From NCBI RefSeq assembly GCF_017114945.1, contig NZ_JABXKQ010000037.1:1-64000 (forward strand): a stretch of 64,000 bases of DNA, given 5' to 3'. A model generated the notes under the pieces. That model was not told the origin of the DNA and did not search any database. It saw only the letters and a program-made list of their open reading frames with translations. The position numbers were made by a program, and so were the translations under genes. The DNA comes from Nostoc sp. JL34 (GTDB lineage: Bacteria; Cyanobacteriota; Cyanobacteriia; Cyanobacteriales; Nostocaceae). Each line of letters starts with the position of its first letter. Positions within the stretch are counted from its first letter, which is position 1. Positions 17,530 through 26,858 of this stretch are shown one piece after another.

Positions 17530-18078
17530 TTATTTACTTTCAATTATAATGTATCCACTACCTTGAGTAGCTCCAGCACCAGGAGTTATTATTAAGTTAA
17601 TAGGGGTAGCTGAAGTGTATTTGTAAGTAGGATTGATAGAATATTCTCCTACTTCATTAAGGTAAATCTGGGTATTGTTAGCCAACCTATCTGTTACTGT
17701 TGAATCTCCTATTGAAATAGAAGCTCCTGTTCCATTAAAAGGTATTAATATAACTACAGTTACAGTTAAAATTATTTCATTGATACCTGTAGTGTAAATT
17801 AATCTTGAAGTTACATCTGCATAAGTAAAATATATATCTTTTTCAGATGTATCAACTGTGTCATTTGAACCTAAAGCTAACACATCCCAATCAACACTAT
17901 ATGAGGAAGGTGTTTGAGTTGTAGTTTTATTTGCCCTATAAGAAGAACCTAAATAACTAACAGCTTGATTCTTTCTATATGTTTTTGTATTTAACCAATT
18001 TCCTGCCCATATTACTGATAAACCATTTACGGAAATAGTGTCATTAGTAACTTTATCAGGAGTAATTTCTATTGCCAT
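17530..18078 (-). CDS. Virion protein with carbohydrate-binding-like module
   Basis: A 182-residue protein. The segment IWAGNWLNTKTYRKNQAVSY followed by LGSSYRANKTT and WDVLA (about residues 23-68) has the W...Y..G..V.Y.G..Y.A......P....W pattern of CBM5/12-like carbohydrate-binding modules found in chitinases and phage tail proteins. The remainder is strand-rich. It probably binds cell-surface or sheath polysaccharide as part of the tail tip. It is part of the structural operon. Confidence 0.6.
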   Translation of the reverse strand: MAIEITPDKVTNDTISVNGLSVIWAGNWLNTKTYRKNQAVSYLGSSYRANKTTTQTPSSYSVDWDVLALGSNDTVDTSEKDIYFTYADVTSRLIYTTGINEIILTVTVVILIPFNGTGASISIGDSTVTDRLANNTQIYLNEVGEYSINPTYKYTSATPINLIITPGAGATQGSGYIIIESK

Positions 18079-18119
18079 TAAAAAGCAACCTCCATATTAC
18101 AGATATTCCATTATTCATA

Positions 18120-19493
18120 TTAGTTACTATGTAATTGTCCAGATAGTACAAGTTCAGTATTAGCTTCTAAACCAGTAATTACTATTTTTATAAGAGAAGT
18201 ATTAACTAAAGAATAGCTTTTTACTATTGCATTATCTGTTAATTCTAGGCTGACATCTTCCCATTCAATACCTACAAGTTCTTGTAATTTGAAAGTAATA
18301 TTAGCAGAAGCTACTATTGAAATATCTAATCTCTTATAGTTAATAACTGGTATTGAAGCTTCATAATTACCTGTTTGTAATATAGAAGGAATACCATAAT
18401 CTGAGTTAGTAAAATCTTTAACAATTAAAGATACAGTATCTTCTAAATCAGTTGCATAGTAATCTAAGTAGCTAATAGTAAACTGTCCTGCTGAAGTCCA
18501 TGCTCCATTAGTTGCAGTTCTTTCAATAAGAGCAGCTTTATTTTCTAGTTCATAAGCTTTATCAACTTGCTTTAATTCAATAGAAGATAATCTCTTCTGA
18601 TCGCCTATAGCTAAAGCTTTATCTTCTTCTCTAGCAATCTCTTCTAACTTAGCATTCTTTTCAGCTTCAATAATTGCAAGTCTTTCTGCTAATGTTAATT
18701 GTCCAGATGTATTAGCAGTTTGGGTAGAAGAAACTTGTAACTTTTCTTTCCAAAAAGCAGAAGCAGTTATCTCATTAAGAATATGTATCCTTAAATAAGC
18801 AAGAATTAATGTCTCATAGTTTGCTTTACAAGCAGTCGTTAATGCTTCATTCTTTTGAATATCTAAACCAGCAGCAGTTTGTAATTTAACTACAGGGTCA
18901 GATACTAAAAAGTATTTAACTCCAGCAGCTAAAGTAGTAAAAGCATCTGCATGATCAGCAGTTAGTATTGTTAAATCAGTTACTAATAATTCAGAGTCAG
19001 TGGCTTCATTATTAATAATTAATTCTAATACAGGATTACCAGTACCTAAATCTCTTTCAGCTAATGTATAAAATTCTTGTGATTCTCCTAAGTTAGTTCC
19101 TACTAATCTTATTCTGGTAGAATCGTCATAAGCTGTAAACTTAGTATTAAAAGTAGAGTTTGCATTTATTAAACTAGTTAAGTTTGAAGTTACATTTCCA
19201 ACAGTTGCAGCAGTAGCTGTAAAAGAAATAGAAGTATTATTATAAGTAAAAGAGAATTTATTTCCTATAGTAACTTGACTAGGATTTAAATAAGTTATTT
19301 GAGCAGTTGCAGGTATTACAGTAGTACTAGGTAAAGGGCCTATGTCTACTAATCCTTTACTAACTAAATCAACTATAGAAGCAGATGTAGTTTTCTTTAA
19401 AGTATCCTCATCATATTGAGCACCATATACATCAGATATCTGAGGTCTAAGATAAGTGCTTTCAAATAAATCCCAACTAATTGATGTAGCCAT
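18120..19493 (-). CDS. Structural protein with central coiled coil
   Basis: A 457-residue protein of unknown family. The N-terminal half is strand-rich. A charged helical segment (LTLAERLAIIEAEKNAKLEE onward, about residues 265-325, many Glu/Lys and heptad-like hydrophobics) suggests trimerisation. The C-terminal ~110 residues are again strand-rich. This fits an adsorption or spike protein, or a tail-tube-connected protein. No conserved catalytic motif is seen. Confidence 0.5.
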   Translation of the reverse strand: MATSISWDLFESTYLRPQISDVYGAQYDEDTLKKTTSASIVDLVSKGLVDIGPLPSTTVIPATAQITYLNPSQVTIGNKFSFTYNNTSISFTATAATVGNVTSNLTSLINANSTFNTKFTAYDDSTRIRLVGTNLGESQEFYTLAERDLGTGNPVLELIINNEATDSELLVTDLTILTADHADAFTTLAAGVKYFLVSDPVVKLQTAAGLDIQKNEALTTACKANYETLILAYLRIHILNEITASAFWKEKLQVSSTQTANTSGQLTLAERLAIIEAEKNAKLEEIAREEDKALAIGDQKRLSSIELKQVDKAYELENKAALIERTATNGAWTSAGQFTISYLDYYATDLEDTVSLIVKDFTNSDYGIPSILQTGNYEASIPVINYKRLDISIVASANITFKLQELVGIEWEDVSLELTDNAIVKSYSLVNTSLIKIVITGLEANTELVLSGQLHSN

Positions 19494-19515
19494 AAATATT
19501 AATATTCATATATAA

Positions 19516-20328
19516 CTAAATAGTATCTTGAAAGTTAGCCATTAATTTGTAGCCAACCTTTTCTACATTCATATACAATCCGCCTTTAAAAGTTTTAGAT
19601 AAAAAATCAGGTTTAAGTAATAACTTTAAATCTGATTTAAAATAGTATCCATTTCTTTTTAGTAATTCTTTATTCTTTTCTTTATTACTAATTAATTTAA
19701 AACTAATCTTTTCACTAACTGTACCTTCTTCTTCATCTACTATTAAATCAGAATAGGCAATAGCTGCATCAATACCACCAAGACTAGTAGGGTCTAAATA
19801 TCCAACTAAGACAGTCTTATAAATAAGACTTCCTGTTCTAGTACCTCTTCTAATATTATTAACTTCTTGAGTTGCAAACAGAGTAGTACCTGTAGCAGAA
19901 TCAGTAGCGTTAATATCGTAAACTCTATAATCTTGATTAGGTAAAATTTTAGTAGTAATGGCAGTTATTAAATCACCATCTTCTGTAGTTGTATAACCTT
20001 TTATAATTTTAGTAGTAAATATTCTTTTTTCTTTTCTAATAGCTACTGCTAACTTTGACCAAAACTCAGGGTCACTTTTTAATTGCTTTAATAGATTATC
20101 AATATAATTAATAACTTTTGTCGTCTTATCAGAAACAACAGCTATTCCAAATAAACCTATACTATTATTATATAAAAGATAATTAGCTTTATAGTTTTTT
20201 AGTAGAGCATAGTTACCATATACTGAAGCATCTTTCTTTTCAACATTTCCATATATTATGGTATAAAGGTTATCTATAATATCTGGACTTAAATTAATTT
20301 TAAGTAAGCCTGAGTTTAAGTCATCCAT
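19516..20328 (-). CDS. Hypothetical virion-associated protein (270 aa)
   Basis: Not recognised. It is mixed alpha/beta with many Lys and Asp residues and no membrane segment. It lies between two putative tail genes with 22-bp and 3-bp gaps, which places it in the morphogenesis operon. A head-tail connector or tail protein role is possible from position only. Confidence 0.45.
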   Translation of the reverse strand: MDDLNSGLLKINLSPDIIDNLYTIIYGNVEKKDASVYGNYALLKNYKANYLLYNNSIGLFGIAVVSDKTTKVINYIDNLLKQLKSDPEFWSKLAVAIRKEKRIFTTKIIKGYTTTEDGDLITAITTKILPNQDYRVYDINATDSATGTTLFATQEVNNIRRGTRTGSLIYKTVLVGYLDPTSLGGIDAAIAYSDLIVDEEEGTVSEKISFKLISNKEKNKELLKRNGYYFKSDLKLLLKPDFLSKTFKGGLYMNVEKVGYKLMANFQDTI

Positions 20329-20331
20329 TAG

Positions 20332-20901
20332 TTATGTAAAATTAAAATCAAAATTTCCATTAAGAGAAGAAATAGTAGTAGCAGAAGCAGGTTGAGCAGA
20401 AAGTTGTATAACTAATACTCCCTCTTCTAAAATACTATTCTGTCCTACTTTAAATAATTGTCTATTATTCTTTAAATCTAAAAAAGGTATATCAAATCTC
20501 AACTCATAAGAATTAAGTTTATTCCCATTAGGAACTTGAGGATACCAGTAATAAGGTATTGTAGTAACTAGTAGAACGTCAGCAGGGGTGGTAGAAACAG
20601 AACCTGTAGGTAGAGTTGGTAATTCTATTCCTGGGCTAATCTGAGGGCGTTTAATACCCTCTAATAGATAACCAGGTAAAGCCCAAGCTCTCTGAGTTTT
20701 TTGAATTACTCTAGGACCATTAGAAGAATTCTCTACTTCTTTAAATCTAACAGCAGCATCATCAATAAAATAGTTAATACCAGAAGTAATATTACCTTTG
20801 TAATCAACAGCTAGTATTCCACTAAACTGAGATATTAAATGTGATAAAGAATTCCTCCTTGCCATTAACTCATAATGTTCAATGGATGTAATTAAACTCA
20901 T
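20332..20901 (-). CDS. Hypothetical virion-associated protein (189 aa)
   Basis: Not recognised by family. I start it at ATG 20901 (MSLITSIEHYELMARRN), where ATGA overlaps the stop of the preceding gene; the longer frame up to 20988 lies entirely inside that gene. The sequence has RYYWYPQVP-like strand segments (IPYYWYPQVPNGNK) and a PFLDLKNNRQLFKVGQ stretch. The coupled start suggests a fixed ratio to the 734-residue protein, as for tail or connector components. Confidence 0.5.
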   Translation of the reverse strand: MSLITSIEHYELMARRNSLSHLISQFSGILAVDYKGNITSGINYFIDDAAVRFKEVENSSNGPRVIQKTQRAWALPGYLLEGIKRPQISPGIELPTLPTGSVSTTPADVLLVTTIPYYWYPQVPNGNKLNSYELRFDIPFLDLKNNRQLFKVGQNSILEEGVLVIQLSAQPASATTISSLNGNFDFNFT

Positions 20902-23102
20902 ACTGTTATACCTGCTATATCTAAAAGTTGTTGAAGGACTGCAATATCTATATCTATTCTGCTTGAATCTCCACCTGAAAGAAACCAAAGTCTACCAGCA
21001 GGAAGATTACTTTCTATATCAAAATTTCCACTAGTAATAATTTCATAAGTCTTAACACCAGAAGCTATTACATTTTCTATAGGGAGAGTAGAATTATCAA
21101 ACTGTAGTGCATCAACTGTATAAGTTTCAAAGTTAGTAACTGATCTAATATTATTAGAATACTGCCAAAACTTTAAGCAGGTAGATTTACAATAATCAAT
21201 TAACTCTTTAAGAAATGCACTAAACTTAATTCTAAAATAATATACAACTACATCTAATCCTCTAGTATCAGCTTCTGTTTTGAATTGAATTAATTCAGCA
21301 GAAGTAGGTAAAGGAATTATCTTATTATTTATATAATCTTCAAGGTAATTAAAATCAACAGGTACTTCTCTAACTGTAGCTGCACTAGATTTAATTTGGC
21401 TTTCTAAAAATATTCCACTAGAAGGTAATGTATAAGGCATTAACTTCCATTTATCTACATTGGTTCCAGTAAAGTTTACTAGTCCAAAAGCAGAACTAGC
21501 TACAGTATCTGAGAAAGTTACATTACCAATATCAAATGCTTCAGGAGAATAAGTAGTCCAATAGGCATCAGTATAAGTAGGGGTATAATTATTATTTACA
21601 CTTACTCCATTATTTAATTGAGTAACAATAGATTTGATTGTCCCTTTAACATAAGGAAAACCAACAATGTAAGGTCTTAAAATTGTGTTATCTACTACAC
21701 CTGAAGTTATTTCTAAAGACCTAATTCCTTTCATTGATATAGGAGATTCACAAGTACCATAACAAATTACTCCTCCTCCACTAGAACTTATGTCTATTAC
21801 TTCAAAGTATCCATAATTTAAAGGAGCAAGAGCATTTGTTCTATACTGTAAAGGTATTAGATTCATCAAAGTACCAACAGTATATCTACTAATATTATTT
21901 TGAAAGAACCAAGTTTTTACAATACAAGTTTTAGGAACACCACTTTTATAAATAGTTATTACTTCTACTTCATGTCCTTTTAGAGCTTTACTAATTACAA
22001 ATGAACTTAAATCATAACTAGAAGATTTAAAATCAATTGATTTTACTTTAGTAGGAAAAGGAGAATCATTAGTAAAATAAGTATCAATATTAGCTTGAGC
22101 ATTATTTGGTATATAAGCTCCTAATAAACCTGAATAAGTAGAAGAGCAATAATTTGAAATATTATTTAAAGCTGTTACAAAACTAGGATTAGTAACTGTA
22201 CCAATACCAGAACCAGATGTACCTATTTGTCTCCAGTCATAAAACTTATTAGGTCCTGTAGCTGTCTGAACTAATTGATTTAAAGCTGTAATGATTTTGT
22301 TATATTCAAAGGATGAAGTATAATTAATTCCATCATAAGAAGAACGTATCTTAAAATTACTAGGATAGAACCAATTAAATAAACCAGCTTCAGGTGTAGC
22401 AGGATCTGCTGTTGCATAAGGAGGAGGTATCAAAACTGAATCTATATCTACAGCACTATCAAATAATAGTTCACATTTAATAGGTCCTCCATATAAAGCA
22501 GCTATACTACCTACTGGTAAGCTAGCAAGCAAGTTTGCAGATACATCAGCTACATCAAATAAAACTGTAGGGATGTAAGGAAGTAATGATACTTCTCTAG
22601 TACTACCTGCTGTAGAAACTCTTTTAATTCCTGGGTCTGGAGTAGCTGAGTCATATTTACCTTGAGTAAAAGCTCCAGTTAATGTACTACCATCTATAGT
22701 CCCAGAGTTTAAATTACCAGTAAATTTTACTTGGTACTCATCAGTGCCTAATAATTTATTTTTGGTTACAACTGTAGAACTTAATGGATTTGAATAAGGT
22801 CTTTTAACAGATTTACACCAGTGGTAATAAGTTCTATAAGTAGCAGCCCATAATCTCATTAAACCAAAAGGATTAATATTATTTCTAACTAATCCTCCAG
22901 CTACCCACATATCTATTAAGTCATTAAAGTTAGCTGGATTACCTGCTTGATTTGATAACCCTACTGAACAACCAGGAGTAAAACTAGTAGTGGTATTACC
23001 ATTTGATAATGGAGTGTTACCTGTTGTTAATATAAAATCTTCTGAGTTTGGATATCTTTTTATAAATTGAATTACTTTATTTTTATGTAAAGGATTAGCC
23101 AT
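20898..23102 (-). CDS. Large structural protein (734 aa), probably tail or adaptor
   Basis: The largest gene of the element. Mostly strand-rich, with many Ser, Thr, Asn and Tyr residues and no enzymatic motif that I can see. The N-terminus includes FNDLIDMWVAGGLVRNNINP, and the C-terminus contains an aromatic helical part (YYFRIKFSAFLKELIDYCKS). It follows the major capsid gene and precedes other tail genes. It is not a tape measure by composition: it lacks long helical repeats and hydrophobic segments. A tail nozzle or large tail protein of a short-tailed phage is plausible. Confidence 0.5.
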   Translation of the reverse strand: MANPLHKNKVIQFIKRYPNSEDFILTTGNTPLSNGNTTTSFTPGCSVGLSNQAGNPANFNDLIDMWVAGGLVRNNINPFGLMRLWAATYRTYYHWCKSVKRPYSNPLSSTVVTKNKLLGTDEYQVKFTGNLNSGTIDGSTLTGAFTQGKYDSATPDPGIKRVSTAGSTREVSLLPYIPTVLFDVADVSANLLASLPVGSIAALYGGPIKCELLFDSAVDIDSVLIPPPYATADPATPEAGLFNWFYPSNFKIRSSYDGINYTSSFEYNKIITALNQLVQTATGPNKFYDWRQIGTSGSGIGTVTNPSFVTALNNISNYCSSTYSGLLGAYIPNNAQANIDTYFTNDSPFPTKVKSIDFKSSSYDLSSFVISKALKGHEVEVITIYKSGVPKTCIVKTWFFQNNISRYTVGTLMNLIPLQYRTNALAPLNYGYFEVIDISSSGGGVICYGTCESPISMKGIRSLEITSGVVDNTILRPYIVGFPYVKGTIKSIVTQLNNGVSVNNNYTPTYTDAYWTTYSPEAFDIGNVTFSDTVASSAFGLVNFTGTNVDKWKLMPYTLPSSGIFLESQIKSSAATVREVPVDFNYLEDYINNKIIPLPTSAELIQFKTEADTRGLDVVVYYFRIKFSAFLKELIDYCKSTCLKFWQYSNNIRSVTNFETYTVDALQFDNSTLPIENVIASGVKTYEIITSGNFDIESNLPAGRLWFLSGGDSSRIDIDIAVLQQLLDIAGITV

Positions 23103-23160
23103 TTGTTCCTTAAATATTATTTATAAGGGGATATTAATAACCCCCTTAATTAATCCAATA

Positions 23161-24231
23161 CTAAACAGTAGGAGCTGTGTAGGAAGTAGCATTCAATTGA
23201 AGTACAGCAGCAGCACCACGATGGTTAGGAGCAAATCCCCAACCTTCAGACATGATCGTGTTTTCCAGCGCAAATGTGCTCTTAACATCAGTCTGCAATC
23301 CAGCTAGTGAAGCTACAGCAGGTTGACGGCTAAGTAAAGGTGTGCGATTAGCTCCGCCGTCTGCGCCTATGCAAACTGCATATCCAACTGGAACTATAGG
23401 AGTTTTGACTACTGGCACATTACTAACAAAACCTACCAAACCTTCAAAAGGAGATAGTTGGCGTTGAGTTTCACCAGAAGCACCAGCAGTATTAATTTGC
23501 AGGTTACGACCAAGTTGATTTTCAGAAGGTATAAATCCTGTCAAACTTTCAAGTGAGTAATCATAATCTGATACCCAAATTTCAAGTTTACGGAAACCAT
23601 GATGGCGAACTTTGTCAATTAGCTTAGTGCGTATTTCAGTAGGAGTAGGGCTACCAGCAGAAGCTACAGCGTTGTAATGTTGCAAGTCTCCAGCTTGGAA
23701 TGTATAACCATTAATAGCAGGAGAAGCTGTGCTTGTATCACTGTTATAAAAAGGTAAGCTGGTAGTTTGATACTTATTAGTAGAATCAATAATTACTCTG
23801 TTAGTGTTGCTAAACAGAGCTTGACGCAGAGAAGAGAACCTAGACTTTTGGAAGCTGGTCAATTTAGATTGCACATAAGCTGCAACTTCTTCTGAAGTCA
23901 TCAATTGTACAGCTCTTTTGGTAAGAGTCAAAGCTGTGAAAAATTCAGAGTAAGGAATCTCTTGCACATAATCATAGATCGTTTCTCTAGAAGTAGGTCT
24001 AGCTGCTTCTGTATAACTTTCTAAATCTTCTCCATCATAAACTTTTACAACTTTTTGAGGAGTAGAAACATTCTCAACTAAAGGACCAAAGAACCTTGAG
24101 TTCATATCAGTATAGAACTGCAAATCTTGGTCTAGTTCACGCAGAATAGAAACAACACTGATGTTGTCAACCGTGATTAATTCAGCATCATTTGAATTTA
24201 ATTCACCAAAATAGGTAGTGTTATAAGTCAT
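23161..24231 (-). CDS. Major capsid protein (HK97-like fold likely)
   Basis: A 356-residue protein placed between decoration-like and tail genes. Features typical of HK97-fold capsid proteins are an extended N-terminus, an ITVDNISVVSILRELDQDL helix region, a long central spine helix around SEEVAAYVQSKLTSFQKSRF, and a beta-rich P-domain near the C-terminus with a VPVVKTPIVPVGYAVCIG segment. The codon usage is noticeably less AT-rich than in neighbouring genes, as expected for a highly expressed product. The family assignment is by architecture and position. Confidence 0.8.
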   Translation of the reverse strand: MTYNTTYFGELNSNDAELITVDNISVVSILRELDQDLQFYTDMNSRFFGPLVENVSTPQKVVKVYDGEDLESYTEAARPTSRETIYDYVQEIPYSEFFTALTLTKRAVQLMTSEEVAAYVQSKLTSFQKSRFSSLRQALFSNTNRVIIDSTNKYQTTSLPFYNSDTSTASPAINGYTFQAGDLQHYNAVASAGSPTPTEIRTKLIDKVRHHGFRKLEIWVSDYDYSLESLTGFIPSENQLGRNLQINTAGASGETQRQLSPFEGLVGFVSNVPVVKTPIVPVGYAVCIGADGGANRTPLLSRQPAVASLAGLQTDVKSTFALENTIMSEGWGFAPNHRGAAAVLQLNATSYTAPTV

Positions 24232-24259
24232 ATATTTTTAAATAGTTTAATTAATAATA

Positions 24260-24625
24260 TTAAAGAGAGATTTTAATCTTATTTGCAGTAAGAGCAACAC
24301 CAACTTTATTGGTTCCTGTACCAGCTACAATACCCGCAGCTCCAGCAAATACTGCTGTGCCAGGTGTAAGAGCCAAGGAGGTACCTTTGTTTTCAATAAT
24401 GCAATTACCTTCAACTGCAACAGTTGTACCAGCTTTACGAGAATGTCTAGCTACTCCAACAGGAATAGTAGAAGCGGTTGCAAGGATAGCTAAACCAGAA
24501 GAGTTAACAGAAACTACTGAACCTTCTGCAATATCAACTGCCGCAACTAGGTTAACAATTGAACCATCTAAGTTAGCAGAAGAAATGAAGCGGTATAGTA
24601 CTACGTTGTAAGCTACATTTAACAT
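24260..24625 (-). CDS. Probable capsid decoration/stabilising protein
   Basis: A 121-residue, Ala/Val/Gly-rich beta protein. The pattern VNLVAAVDIAEGSVVSVNSS, then AILATASTIPVGVARHSRKA and FAGAAGIVAGTG, resembles DUF2190/gpD-like head decoration proteins, which have an A-G-D-x-V-x-V-turn-G... barrel. It sits directly upstream of the major capsid gene, where decoration genes are usual. No enzymatic residue pattern is seen. Confidence 0.65.
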   Translation of the reverse strand: MLNVAYNVVLYRFISSANLDGSIVNLVAAVDIAEGSVVSVNSSGLAILATASTIPVGVARHSRKAGTTVAVEGNCIIENKGTSLALTPGTAVFAGAAGIVAGTGTNKVGVALTANKIKISL

Positions 24626-24651
24626 AATTTTCTTTATAAATAATTAGGGGA

Positions 24652-25035
24652 TTAATAACCTTTCCAGGCTTTAAGTTTACGTTCTATTTTGTCAGACTGA
24701 GAATTTACTGCAACACCAGGCTTAGGAGAAATATTGCTATTAGATTTACCTGCTGTCTTAGAAGTTAATCCTTGTAAAGCTGTTTGAATCTTAGGAACCA
24801 AATTAGTTTTTAAATCTGTTTCATAAGCTGTTTGTTTCGCAAGGATGTCTGTCTCAACTTCTTCTTGAGTACTACCAGAAGGCTGGATTCCTAGAAGCTT
24901 TACCATTCTCTGAAAGTCAGGTTTGGTTTTAGCTATGGCTATTTCATAATCAATAACAGGTGCAGCTACTTCTAAACCTAGATCCAGTTCTTCAGAGACA
25001 ATATTTTCTTGTACAGTATCTTGAGTATCACTCAT
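24652..25035 (-). CDS. Probable scaffolding protein
   Basis: A 127-residue acidic protein with a basic C-terminus (SDKIERKLKAWKGY). The middle is helical (PDFQRMVKLLGIQPSG, then VETDILAKQTAYETDL). An acidic, helical body with a basic capsid-binding tail, encoded between portal and capsid genes, is typical for scaffold proteins. No protease gene is found in the element. The assignment rests on position and composition. Confidence 0.5.
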   Translation of the reverse strand: MSDTQDTVQENIVSEELDLGLEVAAPVIDYEIAIAKTKPDFQRMVKLLGIQPSGSTQEEVETDILAKQTAYETDLKTNLVPKIQTALQGLTSKTAGKSNSNISPKPGVAVNSQSDKIERKLKAWKGY

Positions 25036-25043
25036 ACTTTGAA

Positions 25044-25175
25044 TTATTTTTTAACTTTACCAGGAGCCATTTTATTAGCTGGAACTTTAGCTGCTTTCTC
25101 TTTAGCTAATTTATCTTTTTCTTTTTGCTTAGGGTCAACTTTAGCAGGTGCAGCTTTCTTAATTGGGAATGCCAT
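25044..25175 (-). CDS. Small Lys/Ala/Pro-rich protein (43 aa)
   Basis: A 43-codon frame, MAFPIKKAAPAKVDPKQKEK then a run of DKLAKEKAAKVPANK and a basic end, fills the gap between the portal and scaffold genes. Its start lies 2 bp before the portal stop, so it is tightly packed in the operon. The strongly basic composition suggests nucleic-acid binding, for example a capsid-internal DNA-condensing protein or an inner scaffold tail. No family is recognisable at this size. Confidence 0.55.
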   Translation of the reverse strand: MAFPIKKAAPAKVDPKQKEKDKLAKEKAAKVPANKMAPGKVKK

Positions 25176-25177
25176 AA

Positions 25178-26626
25178 TTATTGATTATTATTAATTGTAT
25201 TATCTGGGTTAATTGAATTTGTATTTACTGGAGCTTCTTCATCTATTATATTAGATTTTAGTCCAGGATTGTTAATTGCTTTATCAGAGAATAACGTACC
25301 ATCATCTGCATTAGGTGCGTCTTTTGAATCAACTAGAGCAGCAGAGAATTGAATATTTAATCCCTTCTCATTATCTAATTGTTCAAGTTCCTTAATTGCT
25401 TCTTCTTCTGATAATCCTTCTACCTGAATTAGATAACGTTTTCTAGAAATCAATTTATTCTTTACTGCTTCAACTTGCAACTTTTGATCTTCTAAATTCC
25501 TTGGCATCACATCAGGAAGTTCTACTCGATAAGTAATAGTAATCCCTAGTTGTTCAAATATAGAAGAAATAGCAGCTATTAAATAACTAGCCCTATTTAA
25601 AGTTGACCGTTGTAATGGTTCATAAAGGACTGAGAGGGAGGAGGAACTACTAGCTGATCTTGCATTTTGTAACTCAAGTACCATTACTCCACATAAAGAA
25701 TAAATATCTTGAAGGATAATTAATCTTTGTCTTTCAAGGTATGAAGAATCAACTGGTTGTAGATAACCAATTTTAGGAGTGATACCTGACTCAGCAGCAG
25801 CAGCACTAATAGGTAAATGTAGAATACTAGCAGCATCATTTGTAAAAGCTGTCTGGAACTCAGCACTCCCAGTAGATGAATCAATTGCTTCAGGTCTACT
25901 ACCATTGGTGCGTCCAATAATTGCAGGGGCAGATGTACCTATTGTATATAACTGAGGTTTTTGATGTTTACCATTTAAGTTAATCCTGCTACGAATATCA
26001 TTGTATTCAAGCTGTAAGTGTATTAATCTTTCTACTGGAGATTTAGCTTCTTTACCATTTAGCGAATCTACTACCCTCACTATTGGAAGGCGATCGCCCA
26101 TCTCAACAGGATCACTATTTCCTACTTTTACAAAGTATTTATAGTCAGGAAGATTAAGCAAATCTAAATCACTTTCACTTTGGGCAGTATTATTAACTCC
26201 TAAGTAATGTTCAACCTCAATAGTCTTGTAATTGTTTTCACTGGCAATGTAGAATTCCCTTTGCTCTTTTAAGTAAACAACTTTAAGAGGATCAGCAGGA
26301 TCTACTTTTATTTCTGTTACATCTAAGGATTTAATATGTCTTAATACACCATTGGATATGTCAATGAAGCTTTCTCCATATAAGGGTACATCTAAATACA
26401 GATCATTCAATAATGAATATAATTTTAACTCATTTAATTTAGTATCTAATTCAGCTTGTTGGTCAGAGTTGGTTGCTAAGAACTTAATCTTTTTTTCAAA
26501 GCCATCTCCTAGTAAGAATGACTTAAGCTGCTCTACTACTAACTGAACTAACCTTATAGGCAACTCCCTACCACTCGCGGGATTAACACCTTTATAGGCA
26601 TCTGATAATTCTTGTTTTGTAGCCAT
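25178..26626 (-). CDS. Phage portal protein
   Basis: A 482-residue protein, first gene of the minus-strand structural operon. It shows the portal layout: an N-terminal region with LVQLVVEQLKSFLLGDG, a wing region with strands YGESFIDISNG and IKVDPADPLKVVYLKEQRE, a stem helix around ESGITPKIGYLQPVDSSYLE, and a crown-side C-terminus with acidic, Asn-rich residues. The RLIILQDIYSLCGV and SLSVLYEPLQRSTLNRA segments fit the clip and stem parts. It forms the DNA entry vertex with terminase. Transcription should start in the non-coding region to its right. Confidence 0.75.
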   Translation of the reverse strand: MATKQELSDAYKGVNPASGRELPIRLVQLVVEQLKSFLLGDGFEKKIKFLATNSDQQAELDTKLNELKLYSLLNDLYLDVPLYGESFIDISNGVLRHIKSLDVTEIKVDPADPLKVVYLKEQREFYIASENNYKTIEVEHYLGVNNTAQSESDLDLLNLPDYKYFVKVGNSDPVEMGDRLPIVRVVDSLNGKEAKSPVERLIHLQLEYNDIRSRINLNGKHQKPQLYTIGTSAPAIIGRTNGSRPEAIDSSTGSAEFQTAFTNDAASILHLPISAAAAESGITPKIGYLQPVDSSYLERQRLIILQDIYSLCGVMVLELQNARSASSSSSLSVLYEPLQRSTLNRASYLIAAISSIFEQLGITITYRVELPDVMPRNLEDQKLQVEAVKNKLISRKRYLIQVEGLSEEEAIKELEQLDNEKGLNIQFSAALVDSKDAPNADDGTLFSDKAINNPGLKSNIIDEEAPVNTNSINPDNTINNNQ

Positions 26627-26858
26627 TTAAAAATAATATTATTAATGTATTTATATTACTATCTTAACTCTATTAAAAGTAGGATAAAAGTAATATGTAA
26701 AAATAGATATTAGTATGGTTAAAATTATATGTGAAACTGGGAGTACACAGAAAAGGCTCCCCCACCCCCGGCAGTCTTTATTTTTATTACATATAAATAC
26801 CCCTATCTTTGGCTCCACAATTATGAGCTACCACTCCCTAAATTTATTCATTTTAAAT

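Noticed and set aside
20902-20988. Longer start for the 189-residue virion gene
   Set aside because: The extension lies entirely inside the upstream gene in another frame; the ATGA overlap start is more plausible.
24309-24611. Plus-strand open frame of 100 codons
   Set aside because: It is antisense to the decoration-like gene and low in information; a shadow frame.
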